From NCBI GenBank assembly GCA_030151635.1, contig JASLDF010000195.1, positions 1 through 5,399 of the forward strand: a stretch of 5,399 nt of DNA. Reading direction: 5' to 3'. This DNA comes from Bacteroides sp. (GTDB taxonomy: Bacteria; Bacteroidota; Bacteroidia; Bacteroidales; Bacteroidaceae). The notes beneath the pieces were generated by a model. That model worked only from the letters and a program-made list of their open reading frames with translations, was not told the DNA's origin and searched no databases. Shown here one piece after another: positions 1 to 5,399 of the stretch. Each line of letters begins with the position of its first letter. Position 1 is the first letter of the stretch. Made by a program: the position numbers and the translations under genes.

Positions 1-130
1 GCTTGATAGCTTGAGAGTCTGTGTTACTGTGACTATAAGTAAAGGGATGTAAAGCAGTTTTTACTCCAATAAAAAGTAGTATACAAACTAAAATTGCAGC
101 TATTCCTGCTATGAATCTTTTTAATGTCAT
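1..130 (-). CDS. N-terminal fragment of a membrane-anchored or secreted protein, unidentified
   Basis: The minus strand reads from an ATG at 130 to the window edge without a stop, giving 43 residues of an incomplete gene. The fragment begins MTLKRF, which is a short positive N-terminus. A hydrophobic stretch of about 18 residues follows (roughly residues 6-23, FIAGIAAILVCILLFIGV), then a polar segment (HPFTYSHSNTDSQAIK). This is the layout of an uncleaved signal anchor or a Sec signal peptide. The cysteine in ILVC is preceded by Val, so it is a poor lipobox. The frame is open further upstream to a stop at 215-217 but contains no other ATG, which supports the start at 130. The gene is transcribed away from the thr operon and is probably unrelated to it. 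A similar short N-terminal anchor occurs in some M20-family peptidases, but that is only a guess. The function is unknown. Confidence 0.7.
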   Translation of the reverse strand, partial: MTLKRFIAGIAAILVCILLFIGVKTALHPFTYSHSNTDSQAIK

Positions 131-472
131 AATCGATAACCAGTTAGGTGAATTTGATTTGTTAAATTTCGGCGTAATGTAAATAAATCTGATGAATTGA
201 AAGTTATTCTGTATTTAAAAAGTCAAAGATTTTTTATTGTAAAGCTTTGTTTTTATACTTGAAATGTAATTTGTATTACAAAAAGAAGTAATTACTTTAA
301 TTTTAAAGTAAATAAATGTGAGCTGTTTGTAGGTTATACATGGTCTTGTTTTTTTAGATAAAGCGATGTTATATAGTCTGTAATGATATCTAAAGTAAGT
401 TGATAAGATAGAATTTGTCATTTATGATAAATAAATATTGTTTTTTATTATTAGTTTGTTAACTTGTAAAAT
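131..472. other. Divergent intergenic region, promoter region for both sides
   Basis: These 342 bases separate the start of the minus-strand gene from the start of the thr leader peptide, so promoters for both must lie here or just inside. The region is very AT-rich with stops in most frames, and I see no credible gene or RNA gene. I looked for the Bacteroidota promoter pattern (TTG or TTTG at -33, TAnnTTTG at -7) and found only partial matches on the plus strand. TTAGTTTG at 451-458 has one mismatch but no -33 element at the right distance. TTTG at 246-249 followed 17 bases later by TAATTTG at 267-273 is one base short in the -7 box. TAGAATTTG at 409-417 is one base too long. The minus strand has no good match. 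The transcription start of the operon is therefore not placed. The only clear structure is the inverted repeat at 286-311. Confidence 0.6.
286..311. repeat. Overlapping AT-rich inverted repeats, possible operator
   Basis: AAGTAATTACTT at 286-297 is a perfect 12-base palindrome. It overlaps a second inverted repeat with 9-base arms, TTACTTTAA at 292-300 and TTAAAGTAA at 303-311, separated by TT. Thus the core AAGTAA appears at 286-291 and 306-311, with its complement TTACTT at 292-297. A similar TAAAGTAAGT lies at 391-400. The position between divergent genes would suit a dimeric regulator. In a region this AT-rich, such symmetry could also be chance or a weak cruciform. The symmetry is seen directly; a regulatory role is inference. 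Confidence 0.35.
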
Positions 473-574
473 ATGATAAATAAAGGTGTAAAACATACGT
501 ACTTCCTTCATTCTACTATCTCACATAGTGGAGTTTATACCCTTGACTTATCAACAACCACCACAACCCCATAG
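473..574 (+). CDS. thrL: thr operon leader peptide, 33 residues, five consecutive Thr codons
   Basis: An ORF starting at ATG 473-475 runs 33 codons to TAG 572-574. The peptide begins MINKGVKHTYFLHS and ends LDLSTTTTTP. It contains eight threonines, five of them consecutive (ACA ACC ACC ACA ACC, 554-568), directly before Pro and the stop. A short peptide with a run of the end-product amino acid, placed just upstream of that amino acid's operon, is the hallmark of a ribosome-mediated attenuator such as ThrL of Escherichia coli. Unlike the E. coli peptide, it has no Thr/Ile mixture in the control run, suggesting it senses threonine alone. The start is the only ATG in the frame. There is no Shine-Dalgarno sequence, as is usual in Bacteroidota. 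The peptide is probably made only for regulation and has no function of its own. The frame differs from that of thrA, so it is not an N-terminal part of ThrA. The symbol thrL is given by role, not by detectable homology. Confidence 0.82.
   Translation: MINKGVKHTYFLHSTISHSGVYTLDLSTTTTTP
510..534 (+). other. RNA hairpin inside the leader peptide ORF
   Basis: ATTCTACTAT at 510-519 can pair with ATAGTGGAGT at 525-534 around a five-base loop, forming 10 continuous pairs of which two are G-U. It lies in codons 13 to 21 of the leader peptide, upstream of the Thr run. It could act as a pause hairpin that keeps polymerase in step with the first ribosome, as in the trp and his leaders of enterobacteria. 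The pairing is seen in the sequence; the pausing role is inference. Confidence 0.35.
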
Positions 575-581
575 GGGGTAT
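537..581 (+). other. Alternative RNA helices around the Thr codon run
   Basis: ATACCCTT at 537-544 is complementary to GGGGGTAT at 574-581 (six Watson-Crick pairs and two G-U), with the whole Thr-codon run in the loop. The competing local hairpin pairs ACCCC at 566-570 with GGGGT at 575-579 around the four-base loop ATAG, which contains the leader stop codon. Both cannot form together, and a ribosome on the Thr codons would prevent both. The complementarity is seen; its use as a switch is inference. Confidence 0.4.
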
Positions 582-604
582 CTGTTTATCTTAGTTCTAC
601 AACT

Positions 605-641
605 TTTTTGCCGTTCTACGAGTGGCGAAAATTATTCATTC
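605..641 (+). terminator. Candidate attenuator hairpin between leader peptide and thrA
   Basis: The arms TTTTTGCCGTTC (605-616) and GAGTGGCGAAAA (620-631) form 12 continuous pairs with a TAC loop, three of the pairs being G-U. It sits 30 bases after the leader stop and ends 31 bases before the thrA start, the expected place for an attenuator. The following TTATTCATTC (632-641) is only moderately T-rich, and the true T-run (604-609) is in the 5' arm. As an intrinsic terminator it is therefore weak or atypical. It might instead act on polymerase pausing or on translation. Confidence 0.4.
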
Positions 642-662
642 AATAATCATAAAATTAAGCCT

Positions 663-3116
663 ATGAGAATTTTGAAATTTGGTGGCTCATCAATGTCTAA
701 AGCCGTCAATTTAAATCGTTGTATAGAAATTATCAATCCTAAAAATACGACGCAAGCCACGATATTAGTCATCTCGGCTTTTGAAGATGTAACAGATAAC
801 TTGTTACGAGCAGCTCAATTCGCTTCAATACAAGATGAGGCTTACTCTGAATTGATATCTGAATTAGAGAAACAACACATTCAATTGGTTAAAGAAACGA
901 TTCCTGTAGCGAATCAAGCTTCTGTTTTAAGTCAGGTTATTCGTAAATTTAATGATTTAGAGGTGCTGTTAAATGGTTGCTTTTTATTGGGAGAATTATC
1001 TGCTAAAACATCAGACTTAATTTTGTCGTATGGTGAAAGGTTATCGTCTTTTATTGTATCAGAAGTAATTAAAGAAATTGAGATTGATACTATTCTAGTG
1101 GATAGCACTTCGTTAATTAAAACGGATGACCAATTTGGTAAAGCTTCAGTAAATTTCGAAGTTACAAATGCGCGGTTAGACCTTTATTTTGAGGAAAAAA
1201 AGCACCAAATTTATGTTGTTCCTGGTTTTATAGGAACTTCTGATAATAACCAAATAACTACGCTAGGGCGGGGGGGGACAGATTATACTGCGGCTATTAT
1301 CGCTGCAGCACTTCATCTTGATGCCCTTGAGATTTGGACAGATGTGAGTGGCATTTATACCGCAGATCCTCATTTGGTAAAACAAGCTCGTACTATTCCT
1401 AGGTTGAGTTTTGAAGAAGCTATGGAATTGTCGCACTTTGGTGCAAGGGTTTTGTTTCCACCAATTTTACAGCCGTTACAGGCTTTAGGTATTCCTATTT
1501 ACGTTAAGAATACATTTAGACCAAATGATGAGGGCACCATTATTCATCATGCAACAGAAAGTGGAAATACTGTAAGAGGTATTAGCAATATTGACCACGT
1601 GGCTTTATTAACAATTGAAGGGCCTGGAATGGTTGGAATGACGGGGTTCTCAAAACGATTGTTTGATGCTTTATCAAGTTCTGCTGTAAACGTAATTTTT
1701 ATAACACAAGCATCATCAGAATATTCTATTTGTTTTGCTGTTGATGAAAAAGATGCTAGTGTAGCAGAAAAGGCAATTAACAATGAGTTTGAAATGGTTA
1801 TTGCCGATAAGAAAATTTATCCTGTAACTGTTGAAAAAGAATTGTCAATCATTGCTGTGATTGGCGATCATATGAAAAATCATCAAGGTATCAGTGGTAA
1901 GTTGTTTAGTGCTTTAGGGCGTAATAATACAAACATTCGTGCTATTGCTCAAGGAGCTTCGGAACGTAATATATCAACTATTATTGCTCAAAAAGATGTT
2001 CGTAAATCATTGAATACTTTGCATGAAGCCTTCTTTGAAGAAGATGTGGTACAACTGAATATCTTTGTAAAAGGGGTAGGTAATGTTGGGCAAATATTTC
2101 TTGAACAGATTATGAATCAGCACGACTACTTAGTTGAGAACTTAAACCTTAACGTACGAGTAATTGGACTTGCTAATTCAAAGAAAATGTACTTTAATGA
2201 AGAAGGAATTGATTTAAATGAAGGTGTAGCTCTCTTGAATCGTGAAGATAATGTGGTTAGTGGAACTAGTTTTATAGATAAAATTAAGCAGTTGAATTTA
2301 CGAAATAGTGTATTTGTAGATATGACTGCTAGTGAAGATGTTGCTCGTTCGTACCCTAGCTATTTAAAAAATAGTATTGCTGTTGTTACTTGCAATAAAA
2401 TAGCATGTGCTTCAGACTATACTTATTATAAACAACTTAAAGATTTATCACGTAAATACAATGCTCCTTTTCTTTTTGAAACCAGTGTGGGAGCTGGTTT
2501 ACCTATTATTGATACGCTTAAAAACTTAATTGCTTCGGGCGATCGAGTTCATCAGATTAAGGCAGTTCTGAGTGGTAGTTTGAATTTCATATTTAACACC
2601 TTCAATGAAAAGATCTCTTTTGAAGAGGCTGTTAAACAGGCGCAATTAGAAGGTTATACAGAACCCAATCCTTTGATAGATTTAAGTGGCATTGATGTAC
2701 AGCGAAAACTAATGATTTTAGTACGTGAAAGTGGTTACCGAATTGAATTTAATGATGTTGATAATCATTCATTTCTGCCAGCAGATTGTGCAGATGCTAT
2801 TGGTAATAATGAATTGTATCTTCATTTAAAACACAATCAAAAGTATTTCGAAAATTTGTATAATGAAGCGTCTATGTCGGGGGGGAGATTAAAATTTGTA
2901 GCAACTTTTCAAGATGGCGTAGCTAAAGTTGGTTTAGAGAATATCCCTCCAACTCATGATTTTTATCACCTAGAGGGTAAAGATAATATTGTATTATTCT
3001 ATACAGACCGATACAAAGAACAGCCTCTACTTATTAAAGGAGCTGGTGCTGGTGCTGCTGTTACGGCATCGGGAATATTCGCAGATGTTATTCGTATTGG
3101 AAATAAAATGATTTAA
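663..3116 (+). CDS. thrA: Bifunctional aspartokinase / homoserine dehydrogenase
   Basis: This 817-residue fusion enzyme phosphorylates L-aspartate with ATP and later reduces aspartate semialdehyde to L-homoserine with NAD(P)H; it is cytoplasmic. The aspartokinase domain comes first, with KFGGSS at 5-10, GER at 124-126, GRGGTDYTA at 202-210 and WTDVSGIYTADP at 225-236. Two ACT-type regulatory segments follow, at about 306-385 and 394-460 (the latter with GISGKLFSAL and IAQGASERNIS), suggesting feedback control by threonine. The homoserine dehydrogenase domain has the nucleotide loop GVGNVG at 471-476, VTCNKIAC, and the family signature at 660-682, including GYTEPNP and the catalytic Asp678 and Lys682. 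Length matches E. coli ThrA (820). The start at 663 is chosen because MRILKFGG aligns with the family N-terminus. The frame stays open to a GTG at 528, but those 45 extra residues overlap the leader peptide in another frame. Phe265 replaces the His of the common VLHPRT motif. Runs of eight G (1270-1277) and seven G (2879-2885) encode Gly-Gly pairs. It overlaps thrB by one base. Confidence 0.97.
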   Translation: MRILKFGGSSMSKAVNLNRCIEIINPKNTTQATILVISAFEDVTDNLLRAAQFASIQDEAYSELISELEKQHIQLVKETIPVANQASVLSQVIRKFNDLEVLLNGCFLLGELSAKTSDLILSYGERLSSFIVSEVIKEIEIDTILVDSTSLIKTDDQFGKASVNFEVTNARLDLYFEEKKHQIYVVPGFIGTSDNNQITTLGRGGTDYTAAIIAAALHLDALEIWTDVSGIYTADPHLVKQARTIPRLSFEEAMELSHFGARVLFPPILQPLQALGIPIYVKNTFRPNDEGTIIHHATESGNTVRGISNIDHVALLTIEGPGMVGMTGFSKRLFDALSSSAVNVIFITQASSEYSICFAVDEKDASVAEKAINNEFEMVIADKKIYPVTVEKELSIIAVIGDHMKNHQGISGKLFSALGRNNTNIRAIAQGASERNISTIIAQKDVRKSLNTLHEAFFEEDVVQLNIFVKGVGNVGQIFLEQIMNQHDYLVENLNLNVRVIGLANSKKMYFNEEGIDLNEGVALLNREDNVVSGTSFIDKIKQLNLRNSVFVDMTASEDVARSYPSYLKNSIAVVTCNKIACASDYTYYKQLKDLSRKYNAPFLFETSVGAGLPIIDTLKNLIASGDRVHQIKAVLSGSLNFIFNTFNEKISFEEAVKQAQLEGYTEPNPLIDLSGIDVQRKLMILVRESGYRIEFNDVDNHSFLPADCADAIGNNELYLHLKHNQKYFENLYNEASMSGGRLKFVATFQDGVAKVGLENIPPTHDFYHLEGKDNIVLFYTDRYKEQPLLIKGAGAGAAVTASGIFADVIRIGNKMI

Positions 3117-4042
3117 TGATGGATAAAATAAAAATATTTAGTCCTGCTACTATCGCTAATGTTTCTTGTGGATTCGATGTCTTAGGGCTTTGCCTAGATA
3201 CAGTTGGCGATGAAATGCACTTTGAAAAAAGTAAGGAAAAAGGACTTCGAATTAAAGAAATACTAGGTGCTGATTTACCTTTAGAAATAGAAAATAATGT
3301 TGCCGGAGTTGCTGGTTTAGCTTTATATGAACACTTGAACCCCGACTTTGGTATAGAAATGACGATTTGTAAAAACATTAAAGCTGGTAGTGGTATTGGG
3401 AGTAGTGCAGCCAGTGCAGCTGGTGCGGTCTATGGTATAAATGTGCTGTGTGGATCGCCATTGACGAATAAAGAATTGGTTTATTATGCCATGCAAGGTG
3501 AAGCTTTAGCAAGTGGTGCTCCTCATGCAGATAATGTGGCACCAGCATTGTTAGGTGGCTTTACCCTGATTCGTAGTTATGAACCACTAGATATAGTTTC
3601 AATACCTACACCTTCGGAGTTATATGTGGCAGTCATTCATCCTCAAATAGAGTTGAAAACCAAAGATTCTCGTGCAGTTGTAAAACAACAAGTTAGTTTG
3701 AAAAAAGCCATTATTCAATGCAGTAACTTGGGTGGTTTAATTTGCGGATTATACAATAGTGATTACGATTTGATAGGGCGGTCCCTTCATGATGAATTCG
3801 TAGAGCCGATCCGTTCGTTACTAATTCCCAATTTTGAAGAGTTGAAGCAAGTAGCCATTCAAGCAGGTGCTTTAGGTGGTGGTATATCTGGTGCTGGTCC
3901 TTCTGTTTTTGCATTGTGTAAAGGAAAGGATACTGCACTTAAAGTTGCCCAAGCTATGAAAGAGGTCGTAGCTCATGCCGATTACGAATCGGAAATTCAT
4001 GTATCTCCCATTAATCCCCAAGGAATAAAAATTATTGTATGA
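3116..4042 (+). CDS. thrB: Homoserine kinase (GHMP kinase family)
   Basis: ThrB transfers phosphate from ATP to L-homoserine, giving O-phospho-L-homoserine, the substrate of ThrC. The 308 residues match the family length (310 in E. coli). All three GHMP kinase motifs are visible: the N-terminal substrate motif SPATIANVSCGFDVLG at 9-24, the phosphate loop GSGIGSSAASAAG at 91-103, and the C-terminal glycine-rich motif GALGGGISGAGPS at 251-263. There is no signal peptide or membrane segment, so it is cytoplasmic. The start overlaps the thrA stop as TAATG, and a second ATG follows immediately at 3119. Either could be used; the first is given here. The end overlaps thrC by four bases. Both junctions imply translational coupling and control by the common leader. 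Confidence 0.96.
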   Translation: MMDKIKIFSPATIANVSCGFDVLGLCLDTVGDEMHFEKSKEKGLRIKEILGADLPLEIENNVAGVAGLALYEHLNPDFGIEMTICKNIKAGSGIGSSAASAAGAVYGINVLCGSPLTNKELVYYAMQGEALASGAPHADNVAPALLGGFTLIRSYEPLDIVSIPTPSELYVAVIHPQIELKTKDSRAVVKQQVSLKKAIIQCSNLGGLICGLYNSDYDLIGRSLHDEFVEPIRSLLIPNFEELKQVAIQAGALGGGISGAGPSVFALCKGKDTALKVAQAMKEVVAHADYESEIHVSPINPQGIKIIV

Positions 4043-5331
4043 AATTTTACAGCTTAAATAACAACAAGATTGCAGTTTCTTTTAAAGAAGCCGCTATTAC
4101 AGGTATTGCTCCCGATAAAGGTTTGTATTTTCCCGAGTCTATACCCCAGTTAAGTAAAGAGTTCTGGGCAAGTTTTGATAAATTAAGTCATACGGATATC
4201 GCCTATGAAGTTATTAAACCTTTTATTGGCGATGAAATGCCAGAAAACGTTCTAAGACGTATTGTGTCAGAAACTTTAAGCTTCGATTTTCCTGTCAAAG
4301 AAGTTACATCAGGTATTTATGCATTAGAACTTTATCACGGACCGACGTTAGCTTTTAAAGATGTGGGTGCTCGTTTCATGTCGCGTTGTTTGCGTTACTT
4401 TGTAAAAGAAGAGAAGAAAAAAATTACAATTCTTGTTGCTACATCTGGAGATACAGGTGGGGCAGTAGCCAATGGTTTTTTTGATGTTGATGGAGTAGAG
4501 GTTGTGATCTTATATCCCAAGGGTAAAGTGAGTACAATTCAAGAAAAGCAATTAACAACATTGGGTAAAAATATAAAAGCACTTGAAGTAGATGGCAGTT
4601 TTGATGACTGTCAAGACATGGTTAAACGTGCATTTTTGGACGATGAGTTGAATGAAATAAACTTAACTTCGGCAAACTCTATTAATATTGCTCGTTGGTT
4701 ACCACAGATGTTTTACTATTTCTTTGCTTATCAAGCCTTGAAAAAACAGGGTAAACCATTGGTAGTTTCTGTACCAAGTGGAAATTTTGGTAATATTTGT
4801 GCAGGCATATTAGCACATCAAATGGGTTTGCCAATCTCGCATTTTATAGCCTCTACAAATGTGAATGATACGGTTCCTCGCTTTATGAAAACATGGAGCT
4901 ATGACCCTCATGCAACTAAAGAAACAATATCTAATGCTATGGATGTTAGTAATCCCAGTAACTTTGTTCGTATTTTAGAAATGTTTAATAAGGATGGTAA
5001 ATTGCTGTCAGAACTCCTCTCTGCCTCTTCTTTTACAGATGTACAAACAATTAATCAAATAATGGAATTGTATGCGGAAAAAAAATATCTGGCCGATCCG
5101 CATGGAGCTGTGGGCTATTTGGGGTTGAAAGATTATTTAAAGGATTGTCCCAATTCTATTGGGGTATTTCTAGAAACAGCTCACCCTGTAAAGTTTCCAG
5201 AAAGTATAGAAACTAAATTAGGTATTGAGATTCCTGTTCCTAATGAGTTACTACCTCTATTTAATAAAGAAAAGAAAACTGAACTTGTCAGCAGTTATGA
5301 CGAGTTTAAAGCTTTCCTATTGACTAACTAA
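4039..5331 (+). CDS. thrC: Threonine synthase (PLP-dependent)
   Basis: ThrC converts O-phospho-L-homoserine and water to L-threonine and phosphate, the last step of the pathway, using pyridoxal phosphate. The 430 residues match the E. coli-type enzyme (428). The PLP-binding lysine is Lys107 in HGPTLAFKDVGARFM, the same number as in E. coli. The ATSGDTGGA motif at 134-142 and the phosphate-binding VPSGNFGN motif ending at 252 are intact, as is DPHGAVGYLG near the C-terminal third. The N-terminus carries the threonine-synthase-type GIAPDKGLYFPE segment, which distinguishes it from threonine dehydratase and other fold-type II enzymes. The start is the ATGA overlap with the thrB stop (ATG at 4039). 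It is the last gene before the terminator at 5350. Nothing in the sequence looks damaged or atypical. Confidence 0.97.
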   Translation: MKFYSLNNNKIAVSFKEAAITGIAPDKGLYFPESIPQLSKEFWASFDKLSHTDIAYEVIKPFIGDEMPENVLRRIVSETLSFDFPVKEVTSGIYALELYHGPTLAFKDVGARFMSRCLRYFVKEEKKKITILVATSGDTGGAVANGFFDVDGVEVVILYPKGKVSTIQEKQLTTLGKNIKALEVDGSFDDCQDMVKRAFLDDELNEINLTSANSINIARWLPQMFYYFFAYQALKKQGKPLVVSVPSGNFGNICAGILAHQMGLPISHFIASTNVNDTVPRFMKTWSYDPHATKETISNAMDVSNPSNFVRILEMFNKDGKLLSELLSASSFTDVQTINQIMELYAEKKYLADPHGAVGYLGLKDYLKDCPNSIGVFLETAHPVKFPESIETKLGIEIPVPNELLPLFNKEKKTELVSSYDEFKAFLLTN

Positions 5332-5349
5332 GTAAAATTGTAATACTAT

Positions 5350-5389
5350 AAAAAAGGTCTTGAGTATATAAACCTCAAGACCTTTTTTT
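5350..5389 (+). terminator. Strong intrinsic terminator of the thr operon
   Basis: GGTCTTGAG at 5356-5364 pairs perfectly with CTCAAGACC at 5374-5382 around a nine-base loop. The stem is followed by seven T (5383-5389) and preceded by six A (5350-5355), which lengthen the stem by six A-T pairs. It lies about 20 bases after the thrC stop. The A-run makes it read as a terminator on the minus strand too, so it may also stop a convergent gene beyond the window. Confidence 0.95.
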
Positions 5390-5399
5390 GTTTAATATT

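Larger units (their letters stand above)
473..662 (+). promoter_or_regulatory. Transcribed leader and putative threonine attenuator of thrABC
   Basis: The stretch between the leader peptide start and the thrA start holds the Thr-codon run and at least four mutually constraining helices. These are 510-519 with 525-534 inside the leader ORF, 537-544 with 574-581 enclosing the Thr codons, 566-570 with 575-579 just after them, and 605-616 with 620-631 downstream. The GGGGGTAT segment at 574-581 can pair with either of two partners, both of which would be covered by a ribosome stalled on the Thr codons. That coupling of ribosome position to RNA fold is what attenuation needs. The hairpin at 605-631 would act as terminator or as a block before thrA. 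A convincing antiterminator helix was not found, so the mechanism (transcriptional or translational) is open. Confidence 0.6.

Noticed and set aside
71..85. Lipobox in the minus-strand N-terminal fragment
   Set aside because: The residue before Cys is Val and the Cys is in the middle of the hydrophobic stretch, so a lipoprotein is unlikely.
215..421. 68-codon minus-strand ORF in the intergenic region
   Set aside because: Composition is AT-driven (Tyr, Ile, Asn, Lys, Thr rich), with no recognisable motif, and it occupies the divergent promoter region.
451..458. TTAGTTTG as the -7 box of the thr promoter
   Set aside because: One mismatch to TAnnTTTG and no TTG at the proper -33 distance; kept only as a note in the intergenic entry.
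593..609. AGTT-CTAC-AACT followed by six T as an intrinsic terminator
   Set aside because: The stem has only four pairs, mostly A-T, too weak to terminate; the T-run is better explained as the 5' arm of the 605-631 hairpin.
594..619. Direct repeat GTTCTAC at 594-600 and 613-619
   Set aside because: Seven bases in two copies is too little to support a function, although both lie in the leader.
631..647. A/T-only hairpin ATTATT-CATTC-AATAAT before the thrA start
   Set aside because: Six A-T pairs are marginally stable and expected in AT-rich sequence.
1547..1783. Minus-strand ORF inside thrA
   Set aside because: It is a shadow of a fully conserved coding sequence on the other strand.
3088..3378. 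Minus-strand ORF across the thrA/thrB junction
   Set aside because: It lies opposite the well-conserved ThrB N-terminus and its translation has no recognisable features.
3711..3938. Minus-strand ORF inside thrB
   Set aside because: It is a shadow frame opposite the conserved ThrB C-terminal glycine motif.

Overview
The window carries a complete threonine biosynthesis operon, thrA-thrB-thrC, on the plus strand. It is preceded by a short, unlisted ORF that reads as a threonine-rich leader peptide, and it is closed by a strong intrinsic terminator. The sequence is AT-rich. None of the starts has a Shine-Dalgarno sequence, and the proteins resemble Bacteroidota homologues (KFGGSS at the aspartokinase N-terminus, VTCNK in homoserine dehydrogenase). 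From this I infer a member of Bacteroidota, probably Flavobacteriia. The direct thrA-thrB-thrC order, with no phosphoglycerate mutase gene in between, fits Flavobacteriia better than Bacteroides. That comparison is from memory and was not checked.

Layout: 1-130 is the 5' end of a minus-strand gene for a membrane-anchored or secreted protein, cut by the window edge. 131-472 is an AT-rich divergent intergenic region with an overlapping set of inverted repeats at 286-311 and no clear promoter. 473-574 encodes a 33-residue peptide ending in five consecutive Thr codons, then Pro and a stop. 575-662 is the rest of the transcribed leader and holds several competing RNA helices. 663-3116 is thrA, 3116-4042 thrB, 4039-5331 thrC, and 5350-5389 the terminator.

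How it works together: ThrA (aspartokinase fused to homoserine dehydrogenase) catalyses the first and third steps from aspartate. ThrB phosphorylates homoserine and ThrC converts O-phosphohomoserine to threonine. The stop and start codons overlap by 1 nt (thrA/thrB) and 4 nt (thrB/thrC), so the genes are translationally coupled. The Thr-codon run just upstream suggests that ribosome stalling during threonine shortage raises expression, as in classical attenuation. The exact terminator/antiterminator pair cannot be settled by eye. The enzymes are ordinary; the most interesting part of the window is the leader at 473-662.
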